Shown here: one piece after another, positions 58,985 to 64,000 of the stretch
Layout of the letters: the number at the start of each line of letters is the position of its first letter
Position numbering within the stretch: the stretch's first letter is position 1
DNA from: Patiria pectinifera
Taxonomy: Eukaryota > Echinodermata > Asteroidea > Valvatida > Asterinidae
Direction: 5' to 3'
Length of the DNA: 64,000 nt
NCBI GenBank assembly: GCA_029964075.1
Contig: CM057149.1
Span: forward strand, 34,368,900 to 34,432,899
Notes under the pieces: model-generated
The model's database searches: none
Told to the model about the DNA's origin: nothing
What the model saw: only the letters and a program-made list of their open reading frames with translations
Position numbers and translations under genes: made by a program

Positions 58985-59374
58985 TTGTGTGGTCTTTTTC
59001 TAACTTCCCAGTTGCATGCCTGAAAACTGCACTTGGGCTAATTTGTAATGGGCCCTATACCGTAGTTGGAGAAGCTCTTTCTCTAGGAAAACATGAGAAA
59101 GTTGTGGGGACGTTTGACTGTCATCACTAGTGTTTTTGTTCCCCACAAAATCTAGCCAATAACTGGTGTGTGGTCCCCTCCCCACAAAGTCTACGTAACA
59201 ACGTCAGCCACTGAAAAGGCTTCACATGTTTGCTACTTCTTTAAAAATCTCCATAAATTTTTTTTTGGAAACCGGATATTCAAAACCAACCTCCAAAAAT
59301 TAAGCTTCCTGTTTTTAGCTGCGGACGGCAGCGCAACAAATTGTAGTGTCTCTGTTTGTTAGTTAGAAAAATGT

Positions 59375-59402
59375 AGTTACATGTACATGTACATGTACAT
59401 GT
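59375..59402. repeat. ACATGT microsatellite
   Basis: Four to five ACATGT units in a row. Confidence 0.8.
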
Positions 59403-59537
59403 AGTTAGTTAAATGAAAAATGAAAAATATAAGAATATAATTTAAGTAAGATTTGAGGCTTTGCATGGTGGAGACACTAAATAATGAAAGGTTTGCGGAA
59501 ACACCATGTGCGAATAATTTCTCAACTAAGACTAGAG

Positions 59538-59625
59538 ATGGTTCTGAAAAGAACCAGAGGTATAAACTCGACGTTCCGGTCAGTATGCTCTGACCGTCTT
59601 CAGGAGAGTGCCTAAACTCTAAGAA
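59538..59625 (-). other. Structured repeat fragment with hammerhead-like core
   Basis: On the minus strand CTGAAGA is followed by a perfect 7-bp stem (CGGTCAG / CTGACCG) and then GAAC (59570-59603). A second hairpin, GGTTCT/AGAACC, is at 59540-59555. CTGANGA-stem-GAA is the hammerhead ribozyme catalytic order, known in Penelope-like retroelements. The canonical GAAA is GAAC here, and stems I and III are not clear. Confidence 0.3.
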
Positions 59626-59946
59626 AGTGAATACTTTAAGAAGCAAAAGGCGAAGTCAATGAAGTGAAGAATATAATTTAAAACAAGGCAAAATGTCACT
59701 TTACCACCTCTACAATGCCACTAGTCCGAATAAAAAAGTATTAAGTGCAATTCATGCAATGGGCAATTAACATCTCCAAACTTACATTGGTGATTCATTT
59801 ACAATACATGTATGTAATCTCTTCAAATAGATAAGAACAGATTAGTCAACTTTGCAAACAGCGATATAGAGATCCGGTTTCTAAACTAACCGAAAAGAAT
59901 TTAAATGCGGTGACAAAAAAACTGACATAAACATGTTCCGGTAATT

Positions 59947-60602
59947 TTGGAAGACATTTTGAAAACTGCGTGCACTGCATGCACATCATCTATCAGACAC
60001 TACTTCGTCCCCGTCTGGAATAATGCAGTGCATTGTGGAGCCCTCATCAGAAGTGCCTCAAAGATAAGGTGGAAGGGGATCAGAGAAGAGCAGCTAGCTA
60101 GGTTTGTCCTGAACAAACCCCACCGCCACAGTGCTCCAGATAGTGTCACAGAAATGCTGAAGAAACTGGAATGGGAAACACTAGAGAGACGACGACAAAC
60201 CCAGAGCATCATATTTGTGTACAAGGTGTACATAGTCAAATAATAGTCCCACATGCATATTTTCCCAATCCCTAGCCGCACAACCTCCAGAAGATCCACA
60301 GCATACAGCTTCCTACCCTACCAAACCCGGATAGATGCATTCAGGTATTCATTGATGCCCAGAACAGTCCCACTTTGGAACTCCATCCCAGCCACAGTAC
60401 ATGCTGCACCCAGTCTTGATGCATTTCGGACTGGATTGCTCACCGTGGCTTTCTAAACCAAAGTCCAGATTCCACTGTAAAAATCTCACCGAAAATTGTT
60501 TTCGTTTTTCACAACCATTAACTCAGTTACCTTTTGCCACCCCTCCTCCCCACGGGCCTATAAAGAATAAAGTTTCAATTTAATCTAATCTAATCTAAAC
60601 TA
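59947..60602 (+). mobile_element. LINE (CR1/L2/Jockey-type) 3' end, decayed
   Basis: One reading frame holds the end of a reverse-transcriptase ORF: QLARFVLNKPHR, SVTEMLKKLEWETLERRR and VYKVYIV, then stops at about 60241-60246, then YSLMPRTVPLWNSIPATVH and SLDAFRTGL up to TAA at 60454. The motif order is that of LINE ORF2 C-termini. AATAAAG and a TAATC repeat tail (about 60580-60600) follow. The internal stops mark it as dead. Confidence 0.85.
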
Positions 60603-60604
60603 AA

Positions 60605-60930
60605 TTGTTCAGAAGCTGTCCTTCCAACCTGCCCCCCCCCCTCCACCCCCCCCCCCCCAACAAATCGTTGGACAATTGCCATCATGTTATGCATGGGAGA
60701 TCAGACCTTCACTTTTGTGACACTGACAGCATTAATTCAGGGCCCTTTAGCCTCCTGCTGGCAGCTGGTGGGCTAAAGGGGGTTTCCCCATTGTATTGTT
60801 CCCTGCACCTGCAGTCAACAGATAGCTTGGGATCTTATTTGTGTTAACAGTGTACAATGTATTGATGTTTGGTAGAAATCCCACTGGGTCTCATAATACA
60901 TGCACATGTTAGTTGCACAAAGACACAGTT
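60605..60930. other. Spacer with poly-C tracts
   Basis: C-rich at 60630-60660. An inverted pair GGGCCCTTTAGCC / GGGCTAAAGGGG lies near 60741-60782. No gene. Confidence 0.4.
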
Positions 60931-61222
60931 TTGTTTGTGTTGGGCTTAAAATTGAGGGGCCTTCTTATAATCTTAACTTTTCACAGAAAGATAAAGCATG
61001 TTTGCATGTATTCTGGTGATTGTTCTATTTCTTGATTATACGGAGCATGTCCACATAAAAATCTATTGGTGTGTTGGTGGTTGTCTTGTTTGTGTTGGGC
61101 TTAAAATTTAAGGGCCTTCTTAACTTTTTACAGAAAGATAAGCATGTATTCTGGTGATTGTTCTATTTCTTGATTGTAATACGGAGCATGTCCACATAAA
61201 AATCTATTGGTGATTTGGTGGT
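60931..61222 (+). repeat. Tandem duplication, about 145 bp x 2
   Basis: The block TTGTTTGTGTTGGGCTTAAA to AAAATCTATTGGTG occurs at 60931-61081 and again at 61086-61222 with small indels. Confidence 0.85.
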
Positions 61223-61599
61223 TTTTGGGTGTAGAATTTTTAAAGAAACAGAAACTTGTGTTTGCAACTTTGAATTCCCCCTTTCAAATAATTGAGATAG
61301 AAATCTTATTTTTTCTTCTTTCTTTTATTAAACTTCACTGTACATGTATCCCATAAATACAACTGTACATAACAATTCCTATCCAGTCAAACCCCAACAC
61401 CAGGGTTTGTTGGAATCTGTTGGAGTGAGGACTGCACTGGTAAACTGATTATGCTTTACATGGGGTTAGGCATACCACCATAATCAGAGTCTAACAGTTT
61501 GGGTGTATACAGTTTATCATATGGTCACTGGTGTTGGAATTTGCAGGAGTGAGAAAGGTTCCTAGTAAATCACTCAAGGGGGTTACATGTGGTACCTAA

Positions 61600-61910
61600 A
61601 TCCATCAAAATCCACACCCCTGTTTGGAGGATTTCGGCGGATTCAGGATACCTCTATAGTGTTAAGTTGGGGGATTTTGATGGATTCAGGACAATAAGCC
61701 TAGCGGTACTGCAGGATTTTGATGGATTCAGGATACGTTGAGCAGTTGGGGGGACTTTGATGGATTCAGGATCTCAACAGTTTAACTCCTTGGTTATATA
61801 TGTTTGGTGTGTACGAGGTATAGATGTACTACACTGGTGGATTCTGATGGACTCAGGACACCAACATTATTTTGCATGAAAAAAATTGATGGATTTTGGC
61901 GGATTCAGGA
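61600..61910 (+). repeat. Spaced GGATTTTGATGGATTCAGGA array
   Basis: The 20-base phrase or a close variant occurs six times (about 61629, 61672, 61713, 61751, 61836 and 61886) at uneven spacing of about 38-85 bp with unrelated sequence between. AATCCATCAAAATCC at 61599 is the inverse. Confidence 0.7.
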
Positions 61911-61963
61911 TACTTTCTAGTAAAAATACCCAAGAGATTAGGGTAAAACTTCATTTTCAAGTT

Positions 61964-62090
61964 TGGAGTCATTGAATCAGCTATTCTGAGCCATAGAATC
62001 AAAATGTAGGCCAACAGTTTTATTCGGGGGTGAAAAAAAATTGGGGAGGGGACCAAACGATATATCCCAACACTTTAAAAAGTGGGGGGG
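61964..62090 (+). repeat. Dispersed repeat, copy 1
   Basis: GGAGTCATTGAATCAGCTAT, ATAGAATCAAAATGTAGGC, CAGTTTTATTCGGGGGTGAA. Shared with 63091-63215. Confidence 0.65.
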
Positions 62091-62094
62091 GGGA

Positions 62095-63085
62095 CACAAG
62101 TTCACCCACCGATTGACGCCCACGGTTATCCTATATCCGATAGCACTGCCCAGATCTCTTCCCTGACTATTAAGTGATGTGGCAGTGAGCCAGTCAGGGA
62201 GATATTAGTGGACACTAAGCTGGCCACCATCTTGGATTAGCAAAAAGCTGAAGGGGATTAGGGTTGGAAATAACCTTGATGTAAAATCCTGTAAAATGAT
62301 GAAGTTACCAGATGTCCGTCCACTGTTTAGTGCCAGTAGTTGGGGATAGTCCTAATGAAAAAAACACAAGTTCGCCAGTTGATGTGCGTACGTGCCAATT
62401 TGTAAAATTTGGTAATATGCATACAATAGTTACATTTGCTGTGGTTTTCCAATGTTGCCCTGATCCCATACCATATCCGCTTACTTCCTCTTGAAATTGT
62501 GCTTGGATGCATATTACATTGTACTAGTGTTGGGGAATACATACCGGTAGGCACATGCACAAACTGGTTTAGTTGAGGACTGTGTTAACTGCGACTTTGT
62601 CATTCCTCAACACTTTTTAATATGCACTGAGTTTAACTGAACTGGTTGAAAAGTGAACTGAGGAAAAGAGTTCTGGAACAAATACTGAATACTGCTGAGG
62701 ACTTAGGCCTTACTGAATATTGACTGACTGGACTGATTGATTGCATGAAGGAACTGCTCATGGAGCAGTCTGTGTGGTACGTACACTGCGGAAAGAGGGT
62801 GTAGTTGAAATAAGAAATGCATGTATTAGTCATGCATCTTGATTCTCAGAAATAAAAATGACTATAAATGAGTCATAACATCTTAGAACAGTGCAAGGGA
62901 GTCAATCGCTTCTCAAAAGTAGGGGGTATACCTTGATCAGAACTAATGGGAGCGCGGAGCCCTAATGGTGTGGGGTTTGTTGGGGATTCTAGACGCTCTG
63001 TGGTGGGATCTGAAGCAATTTCTGACCACTCTAACCATTTTTTTTTTGCAAAAGATCATCATTTAGGCCTACATGTAAGTGTCAT
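62095..63085. other. Intergenic, nothing recognised
   Basis: No coding similarity. CAGTCAGGGAGATAT at 62190 echoes the phrase at 3948. Confidence 0.4.
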
Positions 63086-63090
63086 CGTTC

Positions 63091-63215
63091 GGAGTCATTG
63101 AATCAGCTATTCTGAGCTACATGTTTATAGAATCAAATGTAGGCTACAGTTTTTATTTGGGGACGAAAATAAGTGGGGGGACAAATAATATGAGATCCCC
63201 CCCCACCCACCCACC
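63091..63215 (+). repeat. Dispersed repeat, copy 2
   Basis: Same phrase order as 61964-62090, with a short ACATGTTT insertion after TTCTGAGCT and a CCCACCCA run at the end. Confidence 0.65.
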
Positions 63216-63219
63216 CACC

Positions 63220-64000
63220 CACTTTAAAAACTTGTTTGCTCTGTAGAGAGCAATGCACAGGCATGAGATTTTTCAGACTTTTTGAATCTGAGAGAAAGAC
63301 ATTATAAGTACATGGAAAGCAAAGCATCTTTCAGACCTTTCGTGCAATTTTCAGACTTTTTTTAAATTGAGAATCTCATCCCTGAAGACACTCTGTACCG
63401 GTACATGCACTATTGTACAGAGTAATGCATTAATAGTGGGAGCACAAATTGAACTACATGTATCATGTAGATTAATAATTATACAGGAACGATAAATGTT
63501 AAAAACTTCAAAACTAAAATTGAAAGCGTGACGATTAACTTATAATTTAAGATGAATGGATAATTAAGAACTGAAACCTACATGTATAGGCCTACCAGTA
63601 AATTGTGTGTGAATCGTTTGTTTTGCTGAAACAGGGGTGTGAAATCTCAGCTTTTTAGCTGATTTCAACTTTTTTTTGTTTTGGATTTCAGCTTTTTCCC
63701 CTCACTTGTTGTGTACAAAAGTATAGGAGATTTCCAAAATTCAGCTTTTTTACACTTTTTTCCAGCTGTTTTCAGCTATTTTTATCAGTGGTCACTCACA
63801 CCCCTGTGAAAGAACGCCCATATTTTTTGTGATCCGTGGACAGAACTTTAAAACGTTGGTTGTGCTTAAGACTTGAAAAGTACATTCTTGTACTAAAAGA
63901 AAGCTTTTGAATTGGGATTTCATGTCCTAGATTTTGAAAGTGTTACAATGTACATGGGCAGAACTTCAATAGAACAACAGTCCTGACATTTGGGTTTCGT
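63220..64000. other. Intergenic, nothing recognised
   Basis: 63640-63800 contains repeated TTTCAGCTTTTT / CAGCTATTTT words on both sides of ACACCCCTGTGAAA / ACAGGGGTGTGAAA, the ends of a small inverted element (about 63632-63811). No gene. Confidence 0.4.

Overview
This is a stretch of a eukaryotic, AT-rich, intron-bearing genome. The gene content points to a deuterostome invertebrate; an echinoderm such as a starfish or sea urchin, or a hemichordate, is my guess, and the phylum is uncertain. There are no bacterial operons, rRNAs, CRISPR arrays or convincing functional tRNA genes. Long open frames are rare, and most of the window is intergenic or intronic DNA filled with short non-autonomous transposons.

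Three protein genes can be supported. (1) 15350-16648, minus strand: an intronless class A GPCR of the SREB family (GPR27/GPR85/GPR173). It carries the family's long third intracellular loop signature and the unusual NPxxC ending of TM7. (2) 32507-32683, minus strand: a 58-codon microprotein gene that matches SMIM30 (signal peptide plus one membrane helix ending in a GICACLG-YARKR motif). (3) 35540-46944, plus strand: a seven-exon eIF4E3 gene (class III cap-binding protein), reconstructed exon by exon. Six exons join in phase with convincing similarity. The seventh is a candidate that gives 223 residues, against 224 in human.

The gene combination is informative. In human, from memory, GPR85 and SMIM30 lie close together on 7q31, and GPR27 lies at or inside the EIF4E3 locus on 3p13. 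These are the two FOXP2/FOXP1 paralogous regions. This window holds SREB, SMIM30 and EIF4E3 within about 32 kb and may preserve the arrangement from before vertebrate genome duplication.

Repeat layout: 1-15 kb holds a LINE tail, a mariner-like MITE, several copies of two TTAA-flanked MITE families, and at 6.6 kb an element built of inverted 15-bp repeats around a TTAGGG-like core. 15-17 kb is the GPCR. 17-32 kb is gene-poor, with a TTAA MITE at 22 kb and a TGTGATTGACT minisatellite at 24.3 kb that contains a second telomere-cored element. 32-47 kb holds SMIM30 and eIF4E3; the eIF4E3 introns carry MITEs, a LINE 3' end and a tRNA-derived foldback element. 47-64 kb has no recognised cellular gene. 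It contains a second tRNA-cored foldback element, two PIF/Harbinger-like MITE copies, a Mutator-like element with 10-bp target duplications, a nested transposon with roughly 180-bp arms, a TTAA element inserted in another TTAA element's flank, a second LINE fragment and several small tandem arrays.

The most unusual material is the set of telomere-repeat-cored inverted minisatellite elements at 6.6, 24.8 and 35.0 kb, together with the elements that combine long terminal inverted repeats with an internal tRNA-like Pol III promoter at 42.1 and 47.9 kb.
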